Under the pieces are notes generated by a model. It did not search any database and was not told the origin of the DNA. It saw only the letters and a program-made list of their open reading frames with translations. A DNA stretch of 64,000 bases, taken from Acridotheres tristis. Taxonomy: Eukaryota > Chordata > Aves > Passeriformes > Sturnidae. The stretch is from the NCBI GenBank assembly GCA_037013685.1, contig CM072886.1, positions 2,046,001-2,110,000 on the forward strand, given 5' to 3'. Position numbers and translations under genes: made by a program. Shown piece by piece: positions 47,445 through 59,037 of the stretch (positions are counted from its first letter, which is position 1; each line of letters starts with the position of its first letter).

Positions 47445-48027
47445 TGCTGGAACCCAGAATCCTGAGAGCTTTCTGGCACTGACCCCCTGGAGAACACTGC
47501 TTGTGACTTGAAATCTTGGTGAAGGCTTCCAAAATTGAGTAACAGAGTTAAAATCACTGGTGTGCAGTTTGAATAGAAGTGTGTGATTTCACATGGTGAA
47601 GGGTTTGGAATTTGGGGTTTTAGAATACAGTAATAGGTGTGGGACAAGGTGGACATTCTTGAGTGTTGTCTCTTCTTCCTTCTTGTTCCTTCTTCATGAT
47701 TTCAGGCAGTAGTTTGTGGTTGGATAGAAAATCCTGCAGTGTGGGTCACAGGTGTTTGGTCATTGGGTCAAAAGTATCAATAATATAGGTGTTAGTTTTT
47801 AATTGGATAGTTAGGCTTTAAAAGACCTTGTAACAAGCAAGATACAGCTCCAATTTTTTGATTTTAGCTTGTTAGATAGAAGTGCTGCAGAACTCTCTAT
47901 ATTATATATAAGATTTGATAAACAACTGAGTCTGAACACAAAAATCTGTCTCTCATGCTTCAATCCTGACTCTGAGTGAAGGCAGAAGAAAAAAGAAGAT
48001 AAACACTAATATGTGGGGCCACTAAGA
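47445..48027 (+). mobile_element. solo LTR, forward
   Basis: Starts tgctggaacccagaatcctg; shows gtgtgtgatttcacatggtg and actctgagtgaaggcag landmarks. The hexamer aggagg precedes it (47439-47444) and recurs at 48028-48033, a possible target duplication, though the LTR end would then read aaga rather than CA, so the right end is uncertain by about 15 bp. Confidence 0.85.
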
Positions 48028-48135
48028 AGGAGGGGTGAGAGTTTATCCATCAACCCCTTGGTTCTGTACTCCAAAAGGGATTTGCTCATGGAAAAGGTCC
48101 TGGGGGTGAGGGTTGACAGCAGCTGAACGTGAGAC

Positions 48136-48183
48136 CAGGTGTGCCAAGGTGTGCCCAGGTGTGCCCAGGTGTGCCCAGGTGGC
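48136..48183 (+). repeat. 10-bp tandem repeat, about four units
   Basis: Units of gtgtgcccag with variant gtgtgccaag, next to the CR1 and LTR cluster. Confidence 0.8.
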
Positions 48184-48275
48184 CAAGAAGGCCACTAGAA
48201 CCTGGCTTGGATGGCCAATAGTTTGGCCAGCAGGGCCAGGGCAGGGATTGTCCCTCTGTACTGGTGGGCACTGGT

Positions 48276-48392
48276 GGGCTTGGAGCAGCCTGGGATAGTG
48301 GGAGCTGTCCCTGCTATGGCAGGGCTGGGAATGAGGAGACCTTTAAGGTCCCTTCTGACCCAAACCATTCTGGGATTCTGTGATTTCTCCAG
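48276..48392 (+). mobile_element. CR1 LINE fragment, 3' end, abutting an LTR
   Basis: From gggcttggagcagcctggga to ttctgggattctgtgatttc. The neighbouring LTR starts a few bases past the CR1 terminus. Confidence 0.92.
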
Positions 48393-49011
48393 TGCAATGG
48401 GAGTGGTGTTTTGCACCCCTTAATTGGTGGTTTGCCTGGAGTCTCTTCTGTCTTCACTCAGAGCCAGAATTAAAAAATACACGAAGGAAATGGGATTTCT
48501 CATGTTCAGGCTTGGTTGTTTATTAAATCTTATCTAAAGTACAGAGAATTCTGCAACACTCCTAGCCACCAGCTAAAAGTGAGCAAAATGGAGAGAGATC
48601 CAGCTGCTACAAGGTCTCTTAAAGCCCAATAGTCCAATAGAGAATTAACACCTATATTATTTATACTTTTAACCCCATAACCAAACTCCCGTGACCCTCA
48701 GTGCAGCACTGACCAACCAGAAACTACTGCCTGAAATCATGAAGAAGAGGAAGATGAACACTGAAAGAAACACCACCCAAAATCCTCCATCTTGTCCCAT
48801 ACCTATTACTGTATTCTAAAAATCTCAACTTTAAAACCCTTCACCATGTGAAATCACACACTTCTATTTAACCACACATCAGTGATTTTTACTCCATCAC
48901 TCAAATTTTGGAAGCTTTCTCCAAGGCCTCAGGTCAAAAGCAGTGTTCTCCAGGGGGTCAGTGTCAGAAAGCACAGAAAGCTCAAAAATTCCAGGTTTCT
49001 GGGATCCAACA
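48393..49011 (-). mobile_element. solo LTR, reverse
   Basis: A 619-bp reverse copy from tgcaatgggagtggtg to gggatccaaca. Flanks are ctccag (48387-48392) and atccag (49012-49017), a target duplication with one mismatch. It carries an additional copy-specific stretch near 48758-48780 (aacactgaaagaaacaccac). Confidence 0.88.
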
Positions 49012-49927
49012 ATCCAGGATCTCTGTCCAGTTTGGGGAACCCACAAAGAGGAGCTGACAATTCCGTGTCTTCATGGGTGATTTTCATTAATTGTGGCCTC
49101 CCTGCAGGGCCCAAAAAAGACACAACACCCTGCAAGGAGCACAGCCCAGGAGAAATTCTGCATCTCAGAGCAGACACCATCCCAGAGATTTGATCTCTAA
49201 CAACCAAAAAGCCACTGCTCAAAGGGAAAATGGACATTTGGCTGAATTCTCCCTCAAAAAATTACACTAAGGACCACGAGGGTCTCAACACAGACTTCTG
49301 GCTGCTGCAACTTTTGCTACAGTTTGGAAATTCTCTCTGCTAAATAGAGATAATATTGAAAGCACCTTTCTGTGGAAATGTCAAGACTGTAGTGATTTAT
49401 TTCTGTGGAGTATATTTGCGCTTCATTTCCAGTTCTGAATCATGCAGTTTGCTCAGAAAAACTCTTCTCTACAGTTCTGGGTGTTGGATCTTAGAAAAAA
49501 GTGTCTTCTCTGCAAATATTTCTAGTCAGGGAAGAGTGTAATGAAAAACTGGGCAACATTTTACAACTAAAACTTCTTTTTCCATGGGAGACATTCAGAT
49601 TTAGAGGCCAGAAGGTTTATTCTTCTGGTTTAATAATAAACCAGAATGTTTATTACTGCTATTTTCGATTCATTTGTGTAGAAATGGAATAAACAGCAAT
49701 TTTGAAACGTGCTTGTATTGCCTCTTTTCCTGCTTTTCAGAATTAAATCTTTCACCTTGCAGATTTGAATCGAATTTTGAATTTGTAATGGTGCCATTTG
49801 AGCAAAAAGCCCTTTACTACAGAATCCCTTCAAGAAAACATTTGAAGCAGAGACTGGGAGTATTATTTACCTCCAAGCAATTTATTTAATATTTACCTCC
49901 AATGCTTTTGCACCATTTATTACTTTG

Positions 49928-49985
49928 TGGGGTTTTTTTTTGTTGGTTTTGTTTTGTTGTTTGTTTTTGTTGGTTTTTTTTAAAG
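49928..49985. repeat. T-rich tract with G interruptions
   Basis: Runs of T with ggttttg units, similar in make-up to those at 8577 and 13376. Confidence 0.8.
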
Positions 49986-51186
49986 AATGGGATTTGTTTT
50001 ATCCTGAAATTATTTTTTTTTCTGTCTGAATTAGGCACAATCTGAGAAAGCAATGCTCTTGGAGCTCTATTAATAAGTGCTGTGATAGGCTGTAGGCTGG
50101 AGGTGATGAAAATCTACTGCATAAGTACAACTCCATATTATTCTATATATTTATTAAATAAAAGAGGTTTTTTTATCCCCCCCTCCTTTGTTTTGTGCTG
50201 CTGCATTTATAGGGGAAAGTTGCCATATTTTCCTTCAGGTGCTAGAAACTTCCATTTGAAGACACAACTATAAACTTGTTTTTCCCTGCTGAAAACTGAA
50301 TTTCCTCCCGCTGAAATTAGGAGGAAAAATAAATCTGGGAGGAGTTTTGCCTGCCAAAGATACATGCAAATCTTTTTTAAGATTTTCCAGGGTGAAGGGA
50401 CTTTAGGACATAAAATGGAATTTTGTTGATATCGCTGTGTTTGTAGTTGGGTCTGGAATGTTGTTTTTTTGTTGTTTTTTTTTTTAGCCGTGATGCCAAC
50501 ATGGACATAACTCTAATTTGGGCAGCTGGGGGTGTTAATTTTGCACAAGGGACATCCTTCAGGGGAACAGGAGATGGTCCCTGTCCCATGGTGGCTCCTA
50601 AGGACACTTGGGAAGGTGCTGGTGGGAGGTCAAAGCTGCAATAAAAGCTTTTCTAAGGGTTTGAAGAGTTTGGGTGAGCCTGTGACAGTGTTTGTTGGCT
50701 GCTGGTGAAGGTATTTCCAGAGGGTTCCCCCTGTTTTTTCTCAGGTCAGGCTTCTCCAATGCACCAACCTGCTCTGGAGGGCTTTGTAGCTTGGAAAAGA
50801 AGGATTTGCTTCTAGTGACAGCATAGAATTTATTTTGGAGAGATCTGGTGTTAAATCCCATTTTCAGGGTATACACTTAATGTAATCGTCAAATTAAATC
50901 CTTAATAATTTCTTCTGCAAATTAAATATAATCAAAGAATAGTTTTGTTTTCTTATCTTCTTTGAGACTTCCAGAACAATTATCTGGAGGCATCCAAAAC
51001 ATCCAAGAGAGGTTGGAAGTTCTGATGAAGATTCAGTGAGAGACCTGTGCCATTCTGGAGCAATATTTGGAGCCTGCTGAGGTACCTGGAAACTTCTCAA
51101 AAGGCAAGAGGCTCTTCTGTGTGATCACCTGAAATGAGTTCCCAAAAGTCTCTCAGAAGACAAAATGGTCTCAAGATGTGCCCTGG

Positions 51187-51401
51187 GAAGGTTGAGGTTG
51201 GATATTTAGGAAAAATTCTTCATGGAAAGGGTGGTCAGGCATTGGAACAGGGAAGTGGTGCAGTCACCATCCCTGGAGGGATTTTGAAGATTCAGGAATG
51301 TGGAATTTGAGGACGTGATTTAGGGGTGAACCTGGTGATGGTTCTGGGTTGATTCTTGGACTTGATAAAGTGTTTTCCAGCTTTAAGGGTTCCATGATTC
51401 C
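51187..51401 (+). mobile_element. CR1 LINE fragment, older subfamily
   Basis: Has ggttgaggttggatattta, agggtggtcaggcattggaa, cagtcaccatccctggaggg and a gacttgataaag block, ending ggttccatgattcc. It is of the gtcaggcattgg type and is well diverged. Confidence 0.85.
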
Positions 51402-52507
51402 AAAGTGGTGGCCCTGCCCAAGAGGATGCTGCCTGCAGGTGAGAATCAGGTGGGAATTAAAACCCTTCCAAGTTTTCCAAGGCTTGCAAGGCTGGGCTGT
51501 CAAACCATCGATGGATTAACTCTGAGGATTATTTCCAATAGGGCTGATTCCCTGAATTCAAGGAGCAGGAGACTGCTCTGCACCTTTTCCCCTACACTTG
51601 CAAAATTCAGCTTAATTCCAGAGCAGCTGGATTGGTTATTTCATCACAAAAGAGTCATGACAATGCATAATCATGGACAGCAGGGTATTTACAAAGGCAT
51701 AAAAAACGAGACCTTTTCCAGTGAATAATAGAGGGCAGGGAAATTATTCTGCCTTTCTTTAGATATGCACTTAAAAGAATCAGCTTTATCCCAGCTCCTT
51801 CAGCCTTCATTTTTTCAGGGGAAAATCAGGGTTTTGCTCAGATTTCTTGAATACAAAACAGTTTCCAACACTTGCATATTGATGCCTGCAGCATTGCAAA
51901 TTTAATAGATGCACCTCATTTGCATAAATCATTTAAGAGCACAGCTCCATGGGGGAACAGAGAAGAATTAGCCTCAATATTTGATCCAAATCCTAATGAG
52001 GCCAATGGAGAGACTCACCAGGACCCTCCCAGACCATTCCTGCTCCAACTGGGAAACCCAGTGGCTGCTGGGGTTGGATTGGGGTGGCAAAGGTGCAATT
52101 TTTATTCCCACCTTTGAACTCTGGGTAACCTTTAACTCCCTGTGCTGTTTCTTTATGGCTCCAATTCCTCTGCCTGATAAAGAACTGTTAACGAAATTCT
52201 TGGAAAATTATTTAGGGCTGGTACCCAACTCATCAGATTTGCTAATTTATCCTAAAACTGGGGTCTTCAAAATGAATGCTTAACTCCTGCTGGCTCCAGT
52301 GAGGTGCTGATAAAACCCCAGACTATTTCAGGCACAGGTATTTCAGTTGCCTCATTCCAAATTAACTTTGATGCCTGCAGGACTCAGTAATTTGCCATAG
52401 AAACTGGCTCCCAATTCCATGGAGAATGTCTTTGTAAAGGCACTTGTTCTGCTGATGGCAACGTGTTCAACCTGCAAGACAAACACAGATCTTCTGGATT
52501 TGAACTT

Positions 52508-52550
52508 TGAGATCTTTTCCAACCTTAGAAATTCTGTGGTTCTCTGTGGG
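52508..52550 (+). mobile_element. CR1 3' end remnant
   Basis: Only gagatcttttccaaccttag and aattctgtggttctctgtg are recognisable. Confidence 0.6.
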
Positions 52551-52682
52551 CTTCCAGTTAGCTCCCATCCTTGCCCAGCCTGGTAAATTTGCCATGAAGG
52601 AAACTGTTTGCTGGTTTGGGGTTCTTGTGGACACCAAGGAAGGAATCTGGGAAGTGTCTCTGTGGGAAAAGCTCTCATGAGG

Positions 52683-52766
52683 TTAAAAGCTTGATCCCAG
52701 GCTAAAAGCCTAATGCCAGTCTAAAATGTTGATTCCAGTCTAAAATGTTGATTCCAGTCTAAAACC
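52683..52766 (+). repeat. 19-bp tandem repeat, about four units
   Basis: Unit ttgattccagtctaaaatg occurs twice almost perfectly and in two more degraded forms before and after. Confidence 0.85.
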
Positions 52767-54554
52767 TGCAGGCAGCAACCTGATTGCCCTGGTGTGACTT
52801 AACTGCCAGGCTTGGAGCTTGACAGATGGATGGAAGTTGATTAATTATTATAAATATTGGATTAAAAAAAAAAATCAAGGGAGGTTTTAGACTTTTTTTC
52901 CTTTTAGCAAGCACTTTTCTGGGGTGTCTCCTGCTGAGAGCTCACTCAGGAAAAAATTAATGTCCTTAATGCAATGAATGAAGCCATGAATAGAGCAAGA
53001 AATGTCACTGCTAGATTTGATATCTGTATCATCTTCCAGGGAATAACAGCAAAAAGGAGAAAATTTGCTCCAGGGGCTTTGGACTAGATCCTCACTCCTG
53101 AGGAAGAAAATCTTCTTGTGCCTCAGAAACCATCCCCTTGGGCCAGGCTTAAGGCCACTGCCAGAGTCTAGAGCTGTGACTAACACTGGTTTAGTAGTTT
53201 CTGGTTAAATCCATGGATTTCTGAGGTGCTCTGTTGAAACAACAAAGGATTTTCCAGCACAGAAGGAACACAGAGAGACTTCAGGGAGATCTTCCTCATT
53301 TCCTGTGCCACTGGTGTGAGTGATGTCTCCATTTGTGCCAGGCTTTCCCCACCTCCTCCTGAGGTCAGGACAAGTCTTTCCATTTATTTCTCTGACTGCT
53401 GGATTAAGAAGCCCTAATTGTGCTGACACAACCTTTAAGGCATATACAGGACAGAAGTGTAGTTTCATGAAAACCATTTGCTGGAGTTACAAGTAACTGG
53501 GTGGGGCCAGTTTAATGCTGCTTCATTACTGATTAACACCTAAACCACCCAAAAAAATCTTATTTATAGATCCATTCATAGAAAACAGAGTATTTATCTG
53601 GAGTGGAGCCACTCAACTGACTGGTTTTAAAGCACAGGAGAAAATCAACCTTCCCAGGCTCTTTCCCCAGTATTCCACTTTCACCATCAGAGTAAAAAAT
53701 CCAATTTCTTCCCCTCTACCAAAAATCGTTTTGGCTGTGAAAGGCTGAGAACAGGGGCAGTTCCAGGAAACACTGCAGAGATCCCAAATTATTCCTGTTC
53801 TGGACCACTCCCTGGGCATGGATCTATTGCTCACCCTTGAGTGGAGCTAAGAAACTGGCCTCACAAATCTGCCTTAAATTTAAGCCTACAAATATTCCCC
53901 AAACATTTTAATAAATACAAAAATATTGCTACTTACACTACACTCACCTCATTTTCCTGTTTTCCTCACAAACTGAACAATTTGGGCTAGATATGCCTCT
54001 CCATCCTATTTTTCCTGTTGGGACTGGTTTTTATAGGGAATATGTTTCTGGAATGCTTGAGCAAGTTCCAATGGCAGGGACACTTTGCTTTCCTTAATCT
54101 TGCAATCTGTTTCTTTGAGGGATTCCAGCCCTGCTGCAGAAGAGAGATGGGAACCTGAGAGGTAATTGATGCCCCAGGATGGTGTTTCTGCTGTTTCCAT
54201 CCCCTTTTTTTGATGGGATATCACCCACTGAAGTTGCATTTCAAAAGCACTTTTAAAACTGCAAAGCCAAACCTTCAAAAGTTGGGCAACCCCAGTGGGA
54301 CTTGGGCAATCCTAAAGAGAAGGAAGAGGGGAAAAAAATACTCTCACATCTGCCTGCTCATGCTGCCCCTGAGGTGAAATCCCAATAAACAAGTTACAAA
54401 CCAGACCAATTCATTTCCATGGCTTGTCTGCCTTGAGGAGAGACTCACAGAAAGGAGGAATTACAGAGAACTGGAATGAGTCACTGCACTGCCTGCAAGG
54501 CTGAAGGGAGCTGGGATCACTGGGCCTGTGAAATATTTGCTGCTAAAAGCAGAT

Positions 54555-54670
54555 AATAGGAATATAAATATCTAAGCATCAATTTAAATATAAACATAAA
54601 TATGAAATAAGCATACATATAGATAGATTTCTTATAAATAAAACATAGAAATAGAAATATCCTATAAATT
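54555..54670. repeat. AT-rich low-complexity tract
   Basis: Composed of ataaata and aatataaa-like units with very little G or C. Confidence 0.75.
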
Positions 54671-55194
54671 CAAAGCTGTACCAGGAGGAGAACATCCACG
54701 GTCACCTCATCAATCCTACGTGGAGCAATACATTAATTTTAATGCCCATTTCTGAAAAGTCTGGGGAGAGGAGAGAGAAAATCATAATCCATGGAGAGCA
54801 GGGGTTGCCCTGAGGTCAGGTTTCTTCCTCATGACTGATTTTGGTGGCACTGCAGACACCCTAAAGCCAGCTCAGGGTTGCTGTTCATGCCATCCTGCTG
54901 CCCAAGCAATGTCCTCATGACCTGTAAGGTCTGACAGTGAAAAAAGAATAAAAAATTGGAATAAACACTAAGGATACAGATATTGCAGCAGGTGAAACAG
55001 GTTTGGGATTCTTCTCTGGTATTGAGGCCTGCTGGGATGGCCCACTCTTATTTTATTAAACTCTGACTTTCCAAAATATGATGTTCCATCCAATGTTCAT
55101 CAGGAATGACCTACACCATCTTCTCCCATGAGACACTCCCAGAAATTCTTTGGGAATGTGCTATTTATCCCTGGCACAAGGCACACCAAGGAGT

Positions 55195-55430
55195 GTTGTA
55201 GCAATATCACTGCAGGGATGATCAATTTGAGTGTCTGGAAATGTGGTGAGAGTAATTTCAATTGTTCACAGGTCTGTCTGGGTGGTTAAATCCAATCTGC
55301 AAACCTGGTGTTATGGTAGCAGGGTCACAGGGCAGTGCCCCAATGTCATTGTGCTCTTTCATGGAGCCATAGACTGGTTTGGGATGGAAAAAAACCATAA
55401 AGATCATCTAATTCCACCCCCCTCCATGGG
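55195..55430 (+). repeat. older inverted duplication, left arm (unique DNA plus CR1 3' end)
   Basis: The stretch around gatgatcaatttgagtgtct, ggttaaatccaatctgcaaa, gcagggtcacaggg and caatgtcattgtg matches the reverse complement of 57000-57258 at roughly 75-80% by eye. The match continues into the adjoining CR1 3' end. Confidence 0.82.
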
Positions 55431-55625
55431 CAGGGACACTTTCCCCTAACCCAGGATACCCCAAGTCCAGCCTGGCCCTGGACATTTCCAGGGATCCAGG
55501 GGCAGCCACAGCTTCTCTGGGAACCTGTGCCAGAGCCTGCCCACCCTCACAGGGAACAACTCCTTCCAAATATCCCACCTAAACCTGACCTCCTCAAATT
55601 AATTCCATTTCCCCTTGTAAATGTG
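55363..55625 (-). mobile_element. CR1 LINE fragment, reverse, about 260 bp
   Basis: Opens ggagccatagactggtttgg and passes ccatgggcagggacacttt, ggcagccacagcttctctgg and ccctcacagggaacaactcc. Its first 65 bp take part in the inverted duplication. Confidence 0.93.
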
Positions 55626-55975
55626 ACAGAAGTCCAGAAAACTATCTTTGGACAAAAAGAGAGTCTTTGCCACAATAGCAGAAGATGTTTTGGAGAAGGA
55701 GCTGTAGGACTTGAGTGAAAACTCTCGATTCTCTGTTAATTTCTGCTCCACCCATGCTCAGCTGCTCCTCAGGTTGAATGCAGGGATGAGCAGAGCTTCC
55801 AGACCAGAAATCACACGGGGCTCTTCGAGGGAGGGCCAGGAATGCAGCCCCTCCTTTTGCACAGAGGGAGACAGGCTGGTACAGAGACGTGGAAAAAGCT
55901 CATGTGAACCCCATCCAAACCTGCTCCTCGTGCTGTGTCTCCATCATGGCAAAGCACAGAGAAAAGGAGGGATTC

Positions 55976-56035
55976 GTAGAATTAAAAAGTGATTTATGTT
56001 GGAAGAGACCTCAGGGATCATTCCTGCAGTTAGGA
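55976..56035 (-). mobile_element. short CR1 3' end remnant, reverse
   Basis: Only tcgtagaattaaaaagtgat and gttggaagagacctcaggga resemble CR1. Confidence 0.55.
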
Positions 56036-56945
56036 ATAGTTGCTTGAGGTATCATTCAAGGGAAAGAAAAAGAAAGATTTTTCTTCATGCTGTGGAAATG
56101 GGGAATGGGAGAAGGACAATGGGTTAATATGATGTGAACTCTTTCTCAAGTGCCTCCAACAGCTGCCAGGCCCTCTTCCCTCCTCCTTTTGGGCTCCCTG
56201 CCAGTGCACTGCACCTCTTGAGCAAGGAGAGAGCAGCTCCCCTGCATATTAATGTCTTACAGCTCCTACAGGGCCGGGCTGGCTGAGGACACACCTCTCA
56301 CAGCATGTTTTTAATTTCCAGGATGCAGAAAGGGCAACGTGCAGTGCAGCCCTCTGGGACACCCCCGTGGGGCATCCCCCCAGCACAAAGGCTCCAAGCC
56401 AGCCTGCAGGGAAGAGCAAAGCTGCAGCACACCCAGAACACACCACAGGATGTGTTTGCTGCTTCTGCCTGCCAAGGAAATGCTCCAGGTGCCACTTCTG
56501 CAGCTGAAAAATGGCCCATGAGGGCAATGAAAGCTCCTGGTTCTTACCTGTGTCTCACCTGTCAGGGCTGCATCACGGATGTGGCACCTGAGCTGTCACT
56601 GCAGGAGCTCAGGTCATGGTGTTTGGTAAATGAATACTTTAGGTAAAAGGCAAAAATTGTCTGAGGTTGTGTACTAAATCAGTGTTCCCTCCACTTGGGA
56701 TTTAGCTCCTTCTCTGATTCCAGCTGGGGAGTTCCCTCTGGAAAAGCCATGGGCAATTTGGCTGTGCAGCCTGTCCTTGTGCTAAACAGGAGTAAGCTGA
56801 GCTCAACCAATAAGCAAATCCTCTTCTGTACCAGAGAATTTCATTTCAGGGTAGAACAGAATTCCTCAGTCCCAAGGCACACACACAGAAGGATTGTGTG
56901 CAGTGACTCCAGCATCCCAAAATCCCACCTGAGCATCCTAGACAT

Positions 56946-57012
56946 GGATTCCTAGAATGGTTTGGGTTGGAAAGGACGTGAAGGGTCACTCACTTCCAAC
57001 CCTGTGCCCATG
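56946..57012 (-). mobile_element. CR1 3' end, reverse, left half of a fold-back pair
   Basis: About 60 bp opening gattcctagaatggtttggg with ggaaaggacgtgaaggg. It is joined head to head to a forward CR1 end at about 57000-57012. Confidence 0.82.
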
Positions 57013-57258
57013 GAGGGGGTTGGAATTAGATGGCCTTTAAGGTCTTTTCCAACCCAAACCATTCTGTGACTCTATGAAAAACCACAATGACATTGATACA
57101 TTGACCTGTGACCCTGCTACAGTAAAATCAGGTTTGCAGGTTGGATTTAACCCCCTAGACAGCCCTGTGAAATTGAAATTATTGTCCACAGAGTGCCAGG
57201 GAACATTTCCAGATATTCAAATTGATCACCCTAGTAGTGAAATTGTTATAACCTTGTA
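57000..57258 (-). repeat. older inverted duplication, right arm
   Basis: Reverse-complement partner of 55195-55430. It includes about 65 bp of CR1 3' end (57013-57077) followed by the flank with caatgacattg, gcaggttggatttaa and gatattcaaattgatcaccc. Confidence 0.82.
57013..57077 (+). mobile_element. CR1 3' end, forward, right half of a fold-back pair
   Basis: Runs from ggggttggaattagatggcc to cattctgtgactctatga. Together with the reverse end before it, it makes a 24-bp hairpin stem (56954-56977 with 57042-57065, one mismatch). Confidence 0.88.
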
Positions 57259-57925
57259 ACTGTTATTGGTGTTTCTTGGGTTTGTTTTTCTGCTGCTACT
57301 GCTGCCTGCATAAAAATGTGGTTACAAAAGTAAAATAAATGAGCCTCATCAGACCCCTGATCAGCTTGAGACATTTCTCTCACAGTTACACCAAGTAAAA
57401 CAAAGCTATTTTTGGACAAGAAAAATTCACAGGGAATGAGTTTGAGAGGCTCCTGAGGCCTTGAAATTCAGTGCAAAACTTAAAGCCTTTAGGTAGCAGT
57501 GCAATGCTCTTACATGGTATGGACCAGACATATTTTTTCTTTAATTTCCCTGTTGGAAGCCTTCCAGATGGCTTATCAGGGATGTTTTTTAATCAAAAGA
57601 GGCAGTTCACAGAGGTCAGCTGCAGGGGTGGCACTAACTGGAGTCTGGCTGAGCTCTGGCAGCTCAGAAGAATATTTTGGCCAACATTTTGGGAAGCTTG
57701 GAAGCTCTCAGCAGATTCCTCACTCTTGGTTTTGATCCAGGAAGGGTCATGATGGGGAAGCTTGTCACAAAATATTAACCACACACCTGTCTGGATGGAG
57801 AGGTGGCAGCAGGCAGGGAGATCCCCCTGGTGTGACCCACACTTGGAGATGTGGAGATCTCTATCCAAGGCCAAATTCCTCCTTTCCAACATGCTGTGCT
57901 AACAGAAAACTCCCCATCCCTGCAA

Positions 57926-58056
57926 GAGTCCAGAGCCAGGCAGGGCTTGGAGCAACCTGGGATGGTGGGAGGTGTCCCTGCCCATGGCTGGGGGTGGAAT
58001 GGATGATTTTTAAGGTCCCTTCCAACCCAAACCATTCTGGAATTCTGGGATTCTCA
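57926..58056 (+). mobile_element. CR1 LINE fragment, 3' end
   Basis: From cagggcttggagcaacctgg through gtgtccctgcccatggctgg to ctggaattctgggattctc. Confidence 0.93.
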
Positions 58057-58801
58057 GAGTGAGTCTGTGTGGCCAATGTCATAATTCAGCATATTTTGGT
58101 CAATCTTTGTGGTGCTGCAAAGTCCTCCTTGGGAATTTTGTCTTGGCTGCACCCCTAATTAATTCCAACTCTCATCTTGCTCAATTAGCACAAGTCATTC
58201 TCTGGAAGATAATTCTGTGATTCTGTGGCAGGATATTTTGCAACAGAGGTTCTTGTCTTCTTTTTCAAGCTCTTCTATCTCTACTTTAATTCATCTTCTA
58301 GGCAGACAAAAAATTCACTATTGAATGCTTTAATTTCAACAAAACTTACCCATTTAACCCATTTCAGTGAATGAAAAAGGATGGCTTTGCCTGTCTCCAT
58401 GTGCTGAGATCATCCCAGTGTCCATGGATCAGAAGGCTTCATTATTAAAAGATGTAAATGAATTAATAAAGAAGCCTTCAAATGCACCTTTGTGACTGTT
58501 CTGGGGTAAGAGTGTGTGTTTCTCAGAGTAAGCCAGGTATGGCACAGAGCTCAGGAAAATGAAAAACACTTACACAAACCAAAGCTCCCCTATAAAAATC
58601 TGCCTGATATGTTTTCACATGAGGTAATATTAACCAAGCTGCCATGACTTAGACAAATGGTCTCATTTGTTCAGATTTTGCACAGAAAACAACACAGGTC
58701 TGGCCAGGAATGCTCCTCTATGATGGTGTCTGGAACAGCCAAATAAAAACAGCTTTTTTTGCCTCAAACCAGACCCACTCGTGGGTATTTTGGGGGTGAA
58801 T

Positions 58802-59037
58802 GGAGATGTGTGAATGCCTCTTCAACGTCCTTGTTTCTCTGTGGTTTTTGCTTGGTAGACAAATATCAAGCATTCCCAGAAGATGCTGTGGGAAGGTATC
58901 CTGGGATAAAGAAGATAAAATTGCAGCAAGAGAACAAGGTCAGGGGGATGAGTGAGAACAGGGACGAAAAGAGGTGAAACATGTTTGGCCTTTTTAAACT
59001 TTTATTGCAAATTTGCTCTGTGCTTGGAGTGTCTCTG
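58802..59037 (+). repeat. recent inverted duplication, left arm (236 bp)
   Basis: From ggagatgtgtgaatgcctct to cttggagtgtctctg. Its reverse complement lies at 60901-61136 with the same length, no indel and about 10 mismatches in 236 positions counted by eye (about 96% identity). This arm is taken as the source because its flanks are not duplicated. Confidence 0.96.

Larger units (their letters stand above)
49018..55194. other. repeat-poor intergenic DNA; no gene seen
   Basis: The least repeat-laden part of the window after the SEC22C end, with one CR1 of an older subfamily, a CR1 remnant, a 19-bp tandem block and an AT-rich tract. No exon recognised; conservation with other birds would have to be tested by alignment. 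Confidence 0.55.
55626..58801. other. intergenic DNA; no confirmed gene
   Basis: Outside the repeats listed, a GC-richer block at 56284-56650 is open in one plus and two minus frames but matches no protein I know. No RNA gene recognised. Confidence 0.5.

Noticed and set aside
58802..59037. A new SINE-like element in two copies
   Set aside because: The two copies lack a tail repeat or tRNA-like head, and the right copy is flanked by 118-131 bp duplications, which fits a template-switch rearrangement better. A genome-wide search could reopen this.
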